Of a DNA stretch of 64,000 nucleotides, positions 13,379 through 24,400 are shown one piece after another. This DNA is from Albula goreensis (lineage: Eukaryota > Chordata > Actinopteri > Albuliformes > Albulidae): contig CM040743.1 of NCBI GenBank assembly GCA_022829145.1, positions 10,062,146 through 10,126,145 of the forward strand. Reading direction: 5' to 3'. The notes beneath the pieces are model-generated. The model saw only the letters and a list, made by a program, of their open reading frames with translations. It was not told where the DNA came from and ran no database searches. A program made the translations under genes and the position numbers. Numbering within the stretch: the first letter of the stretch is position 1; every line of letters starts with the position of its first letter.

Positions 13379-14040
13379 AATGGATCTCAAGACGACAAGA
13401 AAGTGGAAGTCTGTGGAGTCCTTATTTGATGCACCTGTGACTTTGGAATGAAAAGTATGGGTACATGTCATTCAGAATAATTTACTTCGGTTAAACAACG
13501 GTTGCCAGACTCCGCCTAAAAAGCACAGAAACTCGATTGCGCCTCTGAGCATCAGTTCGTCCACAAACAAGTCTACTGTATCGAGAGTGGCGTTAGCTTT
13601 CGGGGCTTCCTATGCTGCCTCACTGCAAATATTTTTAAGAATAATTTGCGAGTGTGAAAGGTCAAATGGCCAGGAAAATTATATTTAAATCAAACACCAC
13701 CGTCAACCTGTCAATGAATCCAAACGAATGACTAAAAAGCAACGCCTGGATTACTCAATTAATCTGGAATCTCCGTTGAAGTGCAGCAGGCCATTTCGCT
13801 GTGACCCACTAGCTGACAAGCCTGAGACGGACTCGATTTAACTAGCCAGGACAACTCAACATAGCTAGCACAAAGCAAATATTAACATTTTGAACAATGC
13901 TTGTTTAATGTAACAGCCCTTTAAAATACACGTTCAAAATCAAGCACACGGAATACTAGTTTTATCGCACGCTTACCTCTCGAACTAAGCCAGCTCAGCG
14001 CTTCGAATCGAACGCAAGATTATAGCGTCACAATGTCGCA
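13379..14040 (-). other. dpm3: dpm3 5'UTR with probable intron
   Basis: On the minus strand a consensus donor (GAGAG|GTAAGC) ends a putative first exon at 13977. A 3' splice site (TCACAG|GTGCATC) opens the second exon at 13434, 56 nt upstream of the ATG. This predicts a non-coding exon 1 of roughly 13977-14030 and an intron of about 540 bp. Start site and intron use are inferred. Confidence 0.55.
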
Positions 14041-14043
14041 TTG

Positions 14044-14061
14044 AATTGTGGGATGTGTAGT
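14044..14061 (-). promoter_or_regulatory. dpm3: ZNF143/SBF-like element upstream of dpm3
   Basis: The minus strand reads ACTACACATCCCACAATT, close to the ZNF143 (Staf) core ACTACAnnTCCCAnnAT found in many TATA-less housekeeping promoters. It sits just upstream of the predicted dpm3 first exon and no TATA box is evident, which suits a housekeeping gene. Confidence 0.5.
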
Positions 14062-15551
14062 ATTTCCCTGAAACGGTCTTTGGGATTTTGTAACGGAAGG
14101 GAGAAAACCACCGTCTTTAAACCTTTTACTTCGTTGTCTCATGGCAATTCATATTGCATTAGAAAAGTTCAGGACAGCATATGATGAAAATAACAAACTT
14201 TGCTGAAGTAGCAAAATGAGACTTTCAGAGCCATAAAGGAAGTGCTGAAGGTCTGCTTTATAGAGGAGCAAAGCCATTACAGTCCACAGTCTCTAGAGGT
14301 GCCAGCAATAACATACACACTGAGAGGTCAATTTTGAGGATCTGCCAGTGTACAAAGTACTTCAATGAGGTAGACTTAAGAGGTAGAGACATATAAACAC
14401 CATTCACCCAGAAAAATGGAGAGTTATTCTTAGCACCTTGCTGTTTATATTTGACGCCAGATGGAATGAATGTCTGTGGGGTGTGTGTGTTTTTTATATT
14501 ATGCAAATCCATGTTATATAAATCTGTGTGAGGTCCAGGTTGTCCTTTTTCTTGCCGTGTGTGTGTGTGCGTGCGTGTGCATGCGCGCGCATGCATTTTG
14601 CATTTGTATGTATACTGTACTGTACGCTTGTGTGTGGGTATGCATGTGAGTGTTCAGCTTTAGAATGAGTAACTATGTATGCATGTGTAAATATGAGTTT
14701 GTAAGTATGTTTGTGCATGTGAGAGAAAGTGTCTGTATGTGACATTTCTGTGTATGTGACATTTGCGTTTGTGTGTGCGCATGTGAGTGTGCCTTAGTTT
14801 AGTGTAAGAGTGTGTAGTGTGCGTGTGTAGAGCTCAGTGGGAACCGGGTTCCCAGAGTTTCTCACCGCAGCTCTTTGCCAACTTGTGGAACTTGTGTTCC
14901 AGCAGTCAAGAAACCTGCACCACTGCAGAGGGGAGGACCAGCAGACAAAAACACACCAGAAAGACAGTCGGAGGCTGCTGGTGGGAGCCATGGGAAGGAG
15001 AGTGGGCTGGAGATAGAGATACTGCAGGTGCAGGTTTGGGTTTTGGGCTGACCTTAGTTATGTATTAAATCCAGATGCTGACAGAGAGAAGCTCTCCCTC
15101 CCCATATGCAGAATTCCATTACAAAATTCAGCATGATTAATTTCATATGTAAATACAAAATACATATGAGAGATAGTTAAATAGATCATTGTATGCATTT
15201 GTGAGCTTGCTGGTGATTATGTTGTATAAAAATGAAAAATAAAAATAAGAGAGAAGAGTAAGAGAAAAGACAAAAAATAAGAGATAGTGAAAGAAAGACT
15301 GAAGGGGAGGTGATGAGCTTGGACAAGAATGGCAGAATTAAAAAATTAAAAAAGTAAGTTAAGAATTGGGGAGACTGAGAGAGAGAGAGGGAGAGAAGAG
15401 GTAGTGTACTCACTTGTTCACACTGATCCAACACAATAACTGTGCTTACAGTACATTTACATTCCAGTAAGTGACAGAGACAGAGGGGTTAAATAATCTA
15501 AGCAGACTATGGAAAATATTGACAGGGGTTAATGCCAGAGATGGGGAGAGG

Positions 15552-15552
<1 letters not shown>

Positions 15553-15625
<73 letters not shown>
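15553..15625. repeat. (TG)n microsatellite
   Basis: About 36 uninterrupted TG units. Confidence 0.98.
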
Positions 15626-15626
<1 letters not shown>

Positions 15627-16336
15627 GTGCACATTCGGATTTGGAAGGGGGGGATAGTGTAGTGTGTGTACTGTAGTCACGGTAACAATAGGAGTCTGAT
15701 CACAAACAGGATCCCTCTGTTTCCTGAGCCAGAAGCCTGGGTCTTTACACACTGAGCATGCACGCACATGCATGCACACACACATTCATGCTCTCACATA
15801 TACATGAATACACACACACACACACACACACACACGCATATACACACTCTCTTTCACATTCACAAGAATGTAAAGACACACATATACACATGACACACAC
15901 ACAGTCTCTCTCGCATGCACATGCATGCACAAAAAAGCACACTTAAATGCCACTACTCAGCCTATCATCATGTGCTTCTCAAATCAAAGGAGGCACAGAT
16001 TATGCTGTAGTCTGCAGCTGACTTGTGTGTAGCATATAAAGGTGTGCACTGCAGTATGTGTTTTGTGTATACAGTATGTATATGTACCATGGTGTTTGTG
16101 TGCATGTGTGCATATACTGTGTGTATGCTGCAGACTGTGTGCAAGTGTGTGTGCACATATGTATATATACATATATGTGTGTGTGAATGTGTGCATGCAT
16201 GTGTGCTTGTGTATGTGCGTGTGTCTCTCTGTCTGTCTGTGTACTGTCCTCTGCGAGTGTTCTGCTTTGTGTAAAGTGTGTGTAGTGAATGCAGTGTGTG
16301 TACACTTTTGTGTTACCCATAGCTGCGTATTTAGTG

Positions 16337-16510
16337 CAGTCTGTGTGTTTCACATGGCAGTGTGTGTGTGGTGCAGTCTGTGTGTTTCACATAGCAGTGT
16401 GTGTGTGGTGCAGTCTGTGTGTTTCACATAGCAGTGTGTGTGTGTGGTGCAGTCTGTGTGTTTCACATAGCAGTGTGTGTGTGGTGCAGTCTGTGTGTTT
16501 CACATAGCAG
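16337..16510. repeat. Minisatellite, about 37-bp unit
   Basis: About five tandem copies of a unit containing cagtctgtgtgtttcacat followed by agcagtgtgtgtgtggtg. Copies differ mainly in the number of terminal GT pairs, as expected for slippage inside a minisatellite. The repetitive open frames on both strands are by-products. Confidence 0.9.
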
Positions 16511-19061
16511 GGAGTGTAGGGGATGATGGAGCAGCTGTGTGTGCTGGTTTTGGCCACAGCCTCTGTGCTCTCCACTCTCTGCTATAAGTAAAAACACACC
16601 TGTCCCAGCTGCTGTTTGAGTGAGAGTGAGTGAACTGAGAGTGAGAGAGAAGAATGCGCTTTGCACTCGTTCTTTCCTGACAGGTCACTCCGTCTGTGAG
16701 GCCTTCCGTTTTTTTTACATCCCTCACTTTTACTTATAAGATGATTCTCATAATCCCATAGCTTTTACCATCTTTTTAATCATCTAAGATATTACTCATG
16801 ATTTTACATTCATATTTTGCATCTTCTTTTTGTTCTCCTGTTTCTGTGACCACTGAAAATATCCATGGCACAGATGTGTTCCTCTCACTGTCAATATGAG
16901 CAAAAGAATCGCACATTCATTTTTCATTATCCCTATATTGATGTTGAAACTAATTGGGCTCCTGTGTGCTGGCCAGGCCTCCAGCTATATTGAGCTGTAT
17001 TGGACCAGACGACTTCCTTTATCCTGTGTATTTCGTACTGTATACTATATTGGGTATCGATCTCAGTGCACTGAACTAGGGCAGCCTAATGAACTCATGA
17101 ACTGGGCCAGATTGGCCAGGCCCTCACTGATATCAGTACTGGTTATGTGCAGCAGTGTTTTCAGCAAGAGATTATTTACCTCTTCATGAAACACTGAATC
17201 CGAAACAGATATTCATGATACAAAAATAAATATTTCATCTTCAGTTATGGGGTTTTAATCAGTCAGCATAAGAAAACTTATGTTTTAATTTATTTTAATG
17301 TGCTGTGGCATTTTAATTATTTTGAGAAATGTTACATCTTATTTTGATTATCTGACCAACACCTACAGCTAAAATTTGTAAATGCTGAAAGTGTGGACAC
17401 CTGGTCACTGAAGCTAAACCATCTGTGGAAAATAAAGAGATCAAAGGCAAATGGCAGTGATGCAGCTAATTGTAGTGATGAGCAAAACCTGCACTGTGTT
17501 AAAAATCTGTTGCAGGAAAAAACTACAGGACTTAACCACATGTTTTTAACAGGCTTAACTAATCGAGAGGTTGGTTGGAAGGAGAACCAACACACACAAG
17601 GGAATTCCAGGGCCAGGCTTGATCTCAAACTCTAGACTTATGGTCTAAGCTGATAAAGGTGTATGTGTGCTATTGTAGGACAGTAAAGATGAGACACAGA
17701 GAGAGCAGGATGAAGATCGATATCACATCAGATGGGACAAGACTGTACTGCTACATTTTAAACATCATGCGCTTTGTAGTTGACGTTGACGTCCAACTCC
17801 TGTTGACCCCAACCCCATAGATATCTGACCCATGGACACCAACTCCCTCCGGCACCTGCCGCCCTCTGACCCTTGACCCAAGTGAGAGTGAGGGGTCAAG
17901 TGTTGACTCGGTAACACAGGGGGTTAAAGGTCACAGACTATAAAGAGACAGTTAGACAGTTTTTCTCTTTACATGGTCCAACTGTTTTCGACCCCCTCCC
18001 TCTCCTTCTCTGTCTCAAACTCTCTATTCCTCTTGCTCTTACTTTACTGGTGCTGTTTACATCCAGCTGCCCTCTCTGCAACAATGTGCAAATACTGCAA
18101 CTCTGTGGCCTTCCAGCAAAAGCTCATAGTGTATGTTGATGCTTCACCTTGGCTTAACTCTCAAATCAAGACCTAACCAACTGTTGGCTTTTGAGATCAA
18201 TGGGAACATGCACCATAAGGAAATCTCAAGAGCCTCTTAAATTTTTCCGGAAGGGAAAAAATACCTGATGACATATTTTCAGATTACACAACATGTTAGC
18301 TCTCCTTGACGGTTTCTCACATGAAACATATTATACTGCATATAATGACGTAGCTGTCAATGCAGAACCATACAATATTAACCTGCCAGCTTTGAGTTAT
18401 TGTCAAAATGTCCTGGGTCATGTCTTAAATTGCACAAGTACTTAAGTTACACCATAAAGATGAGGCTGAATTTGCCGGTCCTGCCAGCTCAGCTCAAGGC
18501 ACTTTAACATATGTTCAACTGTATTCAGTGTGGTATGAAAAAATAGCATAAAGACATTTATTTAATGGCAGACCGTTTAGAGGAGATAGAGGGTGACATC
18601 ATGTGGGCAATTTTTGAACTACAGTTCAGTAATAGAGAAATTCAAGACACGTTATATCTCTCCCTGTAGCTTAAACATCTTAAAAGTCGGGCAAAGAACA
18701 CCATGGTTCGCTAATATCCTTTCCCCCTTACTATCGCACTTTGCTGTCATCATTTCGTTGTCTTTCACATGGATTTTAAGGCAGTGAAACCTACCATACT
18801 GATTACGATTAAGCTCTCTCAGAGTAAAAGTAAAGGAATACACTGTCGGTGACTATTGCATTTTCTGTGAAAACGTGAGATTTAAAATAGGGAAAGCAAT
18901 GTTTTGATTTTTCCAATTTCCAAGCTGTGCATCATGATCTGTAGCATGTACACAACTAAACTCTGCATAATTCACACTCCTACCCGAATTTGGTCAATTA
19001 TGACCACACCAACGGACCCTTCTCAACCGAGACCGAGGTCAGACAGAGACCCAACAAGTTC

Positions 19062-19079
19062 AGTGCTGCCCCCTGCTGG
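19062..19079 (-). promoter_or_regulatory. CTCF-like motif
   Basis: The minus strand reads CCAGCAGGGGGCAGCACT, which agrees closely with the CTCF core CCA(G/C)(C/T)AGGGGGC. It lies in the dpm3-trim46 intergenic space. Occupancy cannot be told from sequence. Confidence 0.45.
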
Positions 19080-19165
19080 GAAAGCAAGAGCATTGTACAC
19101 ATTAGTTGTGCCACATCATTCTCTCCACCTTTCTCAACAAAGCAATGTGGCCCAAAGGGTCGTGA

Positions 19166-19168
<3 letters not shown>

Positions 19169-19204
<36 letters not shown>
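19169..19204. repeat. (TA)n microsatellite
   Basis: About 18 TA units directly abutting the left arm of the inverted repeat at 19205. Confidence 0.95.
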
Positions 19205-19206
<2 letters not shown>

Positions 19207-19257
19207 AGGAAACACTTTTATTTATATTTATATATGTAAGTATAAAGTGTTTCCTCC
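19205..19257. repeat. Inverted repeat with 14-bp perfect arms
   Basis: Left arm ggaggaaacacttt (19205-19218) and its exact reverse complement (19244-19257) enclose a 25-bp AT-rich loop. No flanking target-site duplication was evident. It may be a small hairpin or the remains of a foldback element. Confidence 0.8.
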
Positions 19258-20198
19258 CAGGTACGGCTAGTGTGTAAAAATTGTATTTACAAAAATGAGT
19301 CGTCTGTGACAGTAACTATAAATGCTCTATAGATATTTAGTTTTTGTAGGCAAATTTCAGCTTACTCTGTACTAGTTATTCCATAACCACTAAATGCATG
19401 AATAAATAAACTGAATAAACAGACCACACAAGCCACATTGAGGTCTAAATTGTAACCTTATGGTTATACATTTAAAATCCAAGATGATGCACAAGTATGT
19501 CCTTAAGCAAGTTGAGATGGGATTTTATTTTTTATTTTCATCTAAATCGCTCCATTTAAAACCCAATTAAACAAGTGATGGAGCAGTTACCCTCTAAAAA
19601 TGTGTGCCAAGCAGCTAATTAAAGCAGTGAGCTGCAGCGGTGTCTGCTGTGTTCAGCTGCAAGCTCCTGTGACATACAAAAAATACAGGCAACAGGGACA
19701 TGGAGTTATCTACTTGATTTTCATTTATTTAGCTTTCATATTAAGCTTTGCAATGTCTAAGTAAATACAAAAACAAAAAAACGCTACAGTCTAGAGTCAT
19801 TCATGTGCAGCACTGCAAATTAGAACAGCAAGACCAGTTCCATTCCTAAAAGCATTCCTTGTTATTCAGATTTAATAGTAAGAAGAGCCGAGGGACAGAG
19901 CTGTCTGGAGCATTCTGATATTTTACTGGTGTCCCTCTCACACACATTTTAATCACTATCTCTGTAGGGTGTTTAATACAGACACCCTTAATAAGCTATG
20001 AATTCCCTATTCCTAGCTGAGGCCAAATACAGTACCTTGCTACACAAAAGCTGACTAGAAAACAGACGCACTTACTTATGCATTAGTGCCCTATGCATAT
20101 ATACAAGAGTGGCTTTATTTCCACTCTTTCCTTTACTTAATTCTAGTCTTGACAGCAATTCGAGTAAAAGTGATTGGATTACATTATGTACCCCCCCT

Positions 20199-20199
<1 letters not shown>

Positions 20200-20259
<60 letters not shown>
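20200..20259. repeat. (CA)n microsatellite
   Basis: About 30 CA units after a short C-run. Confidence 0.98.
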
Positions 20260-20261
<2 letters not shown>

Positions 20262-21014
20262 GTAGAAGGTGTAAAAGGTGAATCTCACCTAACAGTTGTA
20301 CAGGCTCATTGGCATCAGTGCACATTTATAACCTGATCATATACTGATGTATGTATTACATTAATAATAATAATAATAATAATAATGGTATATATGATAA
20401 CAATGATACTGAAATGATTTGCCATAGTTTTTGTCCTTTGCATAAGATTTATGAGAAGTGTATAATTCCAGCGTTATTGTCAACAGGTGAAGAACATCAA
20501 TGAGATGAATGAATATTCCTATTTGAATACAAATTTATAGACAAGTACGTTACCTTTTTTTTAAATGAGGGGAGCACATTGATTTAAGACTGAGCATTAA
20601 TCTCTCCCGCTCTATGCCCAGCTGAGTACAAAATGGTTATAGTTTAGTGATACATACTTTGCAGAACCACATGTGAGAAGCAACCCAATCACCTCATTGA
20701 CAATTTGAATGTCCTTGGATAGGTATAATCTTGCACATATACAGCTATACATCATACTTAACCAGCCTATAAGCAGGAGTTATTCACAGTCTAAATATGT
20801 GTACAAGTGTGATTGGCAACTACCAATCCAAGATGTACTGAAAATGGAAGATATGAACAAAATTATCACAAAATAAATTACAATTTTCAAATTTGATTTT
20901 ATAAAAACAATTTCTTATAGACAAAGTAAAAAAAACTCTGCGGTGATTGATATTTACATGTCTTTCTGTTAATGAAAATAGCTCAACGAATATTTCATTC
21001 GGTTTTTGCTCATC

Positions 21015-21468
21015 TCAGTTGTTCATATTGGTCACACGGGATTGGATGGTAACCCTTCTGGGCGGGTTAAGTTCTGTGCTCCGATTGGCCACCAGCTCCT
21101 GCAACTGCAGCACCCCTCCACCGATGAAACAGAAGGCTGGGCAGATGGGGGCAGAGCAGTCGACAGGCCCCTCCCACAGGGGCCTGAGGGAGTGGGCGTC
21201 ATAGAACGTGACACGGCCTTTTTCGAAGTCCAGGCAGACCCCAAGTCGAGGGGGCAGGGGAGCGGTAAGGCCGGGGGGCGAAGGCGGGCCATTGCTAAGG
21301 TTGGAAGGGTGCTCCCGGGGACTGGTGGGGTCACTAGGGCAACCGTGGTGAGAACTGGCACTCTGTGGTAGGAAGACCTTGCCCATACCTACAGTCAGGA
21401 AGACAAACGGAGGGGGTGTGTCCAGGGTATCTTCAGCCCCACTGTCATGCCCACTGTCCGGGTCGTAC
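21015..21468 (-). CDS. trim46: trim46 exon 12, C-terminal SPRY and stop
   Basis: 454 nt to TGA at 21015-21017. It encodes [46 protein letters not shown] and [16 protein letters not shown]. All are strongly conserved SPRY blocks. A loop rich in Ser/Pro separates the second and third. Confidence 0.95.
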
Positions 21469-24400
21469 CTGGAAGAAAGGGAATGGTGAAATAAAGAGAG
21501 ACAGGACGAGAAGAAACAGAGGACATGAGGGAAAAACATAAGTGAGATGAGCAGTATTCTTTCCCTAAATTTCGACAACCCGATTTCCTCAAAACTTCTC
21601 TCATGCTTTTCTCCTTCCCTAGCCCAACTCTATTCAACTCTCCATCCCTCTCTCTCACCGGGGGCTGGGCATGTCCTGGGGCAAGTGGAACCACTCCTGC
21701 AGCCGAGCCTCCAGGCCCACCCCCACCTGCAAAGAGACGGAGAAAGAGACACTGACTTTGGATACTCTTTAATAAAAATTCATATTAATATTACCTTAAT
21801 ACAGAATCCAGTGTGCTGACACAACAGTTCAACTTGGTCAGGAGAGACCTGGGCAATTGCTGAGTCCTTGTATCACAGATTAGGGAGTCTTGGCTTCTAC
21901 CCCAGCTAACTCTCAAAGCAGTGAAATCTTGTGAAGAAGAGGCTCTGAAAGTCGTCCAGTGTCCGCCCAGCTCAACTGGCTCAAACTCTCACTTGCCTTG
22001 ACCAGGTAGGACCCAGGCTCCACGGAGCATGCCCAGTAGTGGCGGCCCTGGGAGACGGCCACATCGCCCACCAGCAGGTCACAGGTGAGGTGGCAGGAAG
22101 TGAGGGCACGGTCGGCGGCCTGCAGGAGGGACAGGCCCGGAACGCTCCGGGCACAGCGCTGCTCCCTGCTCACCACCAGCCGATCTGCATGCAGGCCCCA
22201 GCGCCCGTCCAGGTAGAAATTCAGCACTGAGAGACCAGGGAGGGAGGGTCAGGGTGGGGCAGGGGGGTGGAGCAGGGTGGGGGGTTGGGCGGCCAGCGGG
22301 GTCAGAGGGGTGACAGAGGGAGGGTCAGGGAAGGTGAAGGGGAACAGAGAGAGAGAACAGGAGTGTTGGGGTCAGGGTACCAGGGAGTGTGGTGAGAGGG
22401 GGAAGAAAAGGAGAGAAAAGAGGAGCATGCAGACCAGGGACAGAGTTGCAGGAGCGGTAAGAGAACAAGCATAGGGGGTGTGGGGTATGGAGGAGAGGGG
22501 TGTGAGGATGAGGGGAGGAGGGGTTGAAGATAGTGGAGAGACACAGCAGTAGTGGTGTTTGGGAACAGAACAGGGTGTGGGGAGCAGGAGGTGGTGAAAA
22601 AGGACAGGAGAGAGGGAATTACAGAAGGGAAAGAAACCACAGGGGGAAAACAGACAGAAAGAAAGGGGGAAAATTAAGGGAAAGACTGACAGAGAGAGGG
22701 AGACGAAGAAAGAAAAAAACCTTCACATTCTATATAGAAAATGTAAATAGAGGGGAGGAGTAGAAGAGAAGGAAACAAGAAAAAGAGGGAGGCAAACAGT
22801 ATACTGATGCGTTCTGGGAAAAGACAAGAAGCGATTATAGGAAACGGAAAAATAACACGACACAGAGAGGAGGGTTGAATGGGGGGGTGGGGCTGCAACA
22901 AGCTGTCAATCACTGACTAGAATGAACCAATCAAAAGCTTTGGCTTCTCAACAGTAAAACACAAGTATTGGCTTAAACCAATGAGTGACCGAGAGCATAG
23001 GTTGTCTCCTCCCCTTTTTGGTGTCAGGAAGCCTCACTCCCCCATCACTGAGCTTGTCAGTAGAGGAGGAGAGACATTAAAAAGAGAAAAGGAGACACAG
23101 GGACAGAGACCACTGAAAAAGCAGGGAAGACTCGGGTTCAGGACGGTTACTATTTTCCCTGGGTCACACGCTAACCGATTTGTTAAGTGCCGGCCTTAAC
23201 AAACACACAGACATCATTAATGCATTCGTGGAGCAGATCGTACCCTCGAGCAGGAAGAAGATGCAGGATGAGTGGGAGAAAGGAGACACAGATGACTCCT
23301 GAGATGTGGAGAAACATGAGGGCAAAGGGTATGTACAAGGGAGGAGAGAGAACGAGAGGGATAAAGAGGGGCAGATGGAGGGGGGTAGGGAGTGGGTATA
23401 TCAAAGGCTAGGATGCACAGAGGAAAACAAACTGTAGAATGGGTATATGAATAAATAAAGACAGAAGAAGGGATGGGTAGAGAAAGAAAAAGATGAGTTA
23501 CTACATTGTAATGGATGGGCATGTCAAACACAATCAATCCACTGTGATTCCAGAGATTTACAGTTCCTACCTGCTCTCAGTGATGGCAAAATAGGAATAG
23601 GACACTTATCACCTTACTCTTAGAAAACATAGAGGGCCTCCACCAATCACAGACTATGTTAGTAGCCACCAGTATAACAACAGCAGAGGTAATTGGTGGC
23701 CAATTTCTGATTGTAGATCCAGGCTCCTTGTAGGTGTCCAGGAGGAACTGTTCATCACTCACCCACTGCCATTGTTCAGCTGGTTTCTGTGCATGTATAC
23801 AGTGATTGGTGGAGATCCTTTCTGTTGCCTACCATAAAGGTGTCGCAACTTTCTTACCCCTATTTTATTTTCTAGGCCTGCTATAGTTGCACTTTCCTTC
23901 AAAGTGCCTCTGGATGCCGCAAGGGGCGTGTGCTTTGCTCCTTACCTGGTGCAGGTGGGGTGTGGAGGTACACCTCCTCACTGTACTCCCCAAAACCGGC
24001 CTTGTTGCAGCCCCTCACCCTCAGGACGTACACGCTGTCCATCTCCAGCCGCTCGATCACCGCGCAGGTCCCTCCCACCTCCTCCAGCCGGTGCCACACC
24101 CAGTGGCCCCCTGCCCCCGCCCCCATCCCAGCCCCTCCCCTGAACATGCTCCGGATCCCCGCCAGCCCTCCCCCACGCCGGCGGAATTCCACCGAGAAGT
24201 GCCACGCAGGGGCAGAGTCCTGGGGAAGTCGCCAGCACAGGAAAAGCTGGTCATAGGCCAGGGTACGCTGGGTGTCAATCACTGGGGCTAAAGGGGCTGA
24301 CGAGGAAAAAAAAACAAGAGTGTAAGAATTATAGGGATAAAGATTTACCGTAAGGCAGAAAGGGAGGGAGTCAGAAAGAAAAACAACCTACAGCTTATGC

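Larger units (their letters stand above)
14062..21014. other. Intergenic between dpm3 and trim46 3' end
   Basis: About 7 kb without a recognised exon. It holds TG-rich simple DNA (14550-14830), (TG)n at 15553-15625, CA-rich DNA at 15770-15910, a minisatellite at 16337-16510, (TA)n at 19169-19204 beside a hairpin, (CA)n at 20200-20259 and (ATA)n at 20361-20386. Human has KRTCAP2 between DPM3 and TRIM46; none of its exons was recognised here. The right edge should be the trim46 3'UTR; AATAAA on the minus strand at 20113-20118 is one possible end. Confidence 0.5.

Noticed and set aside
13379-13471. N-terminal extension of DPM3 from an upstream ATG
   Set aside because: The added residues match no DPM3, and a UTR splice acceptor at about 13434 would cut it; the 92-residue form equals the family length.
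14817-14991. Short minus-strand stretch LLEHKFHKLAKSCG followed by a GTGAGA donor-like site
   Set aside because: No acceptor in phase, no recognised family and no neighbouring exon.
22277-23199. Open frames rich in Arg/Glu/Gly or Ser/Pro in the trim46 intron
   Set aside because: Purine-rich low-complexity intron DNA gives such frames on both strands.
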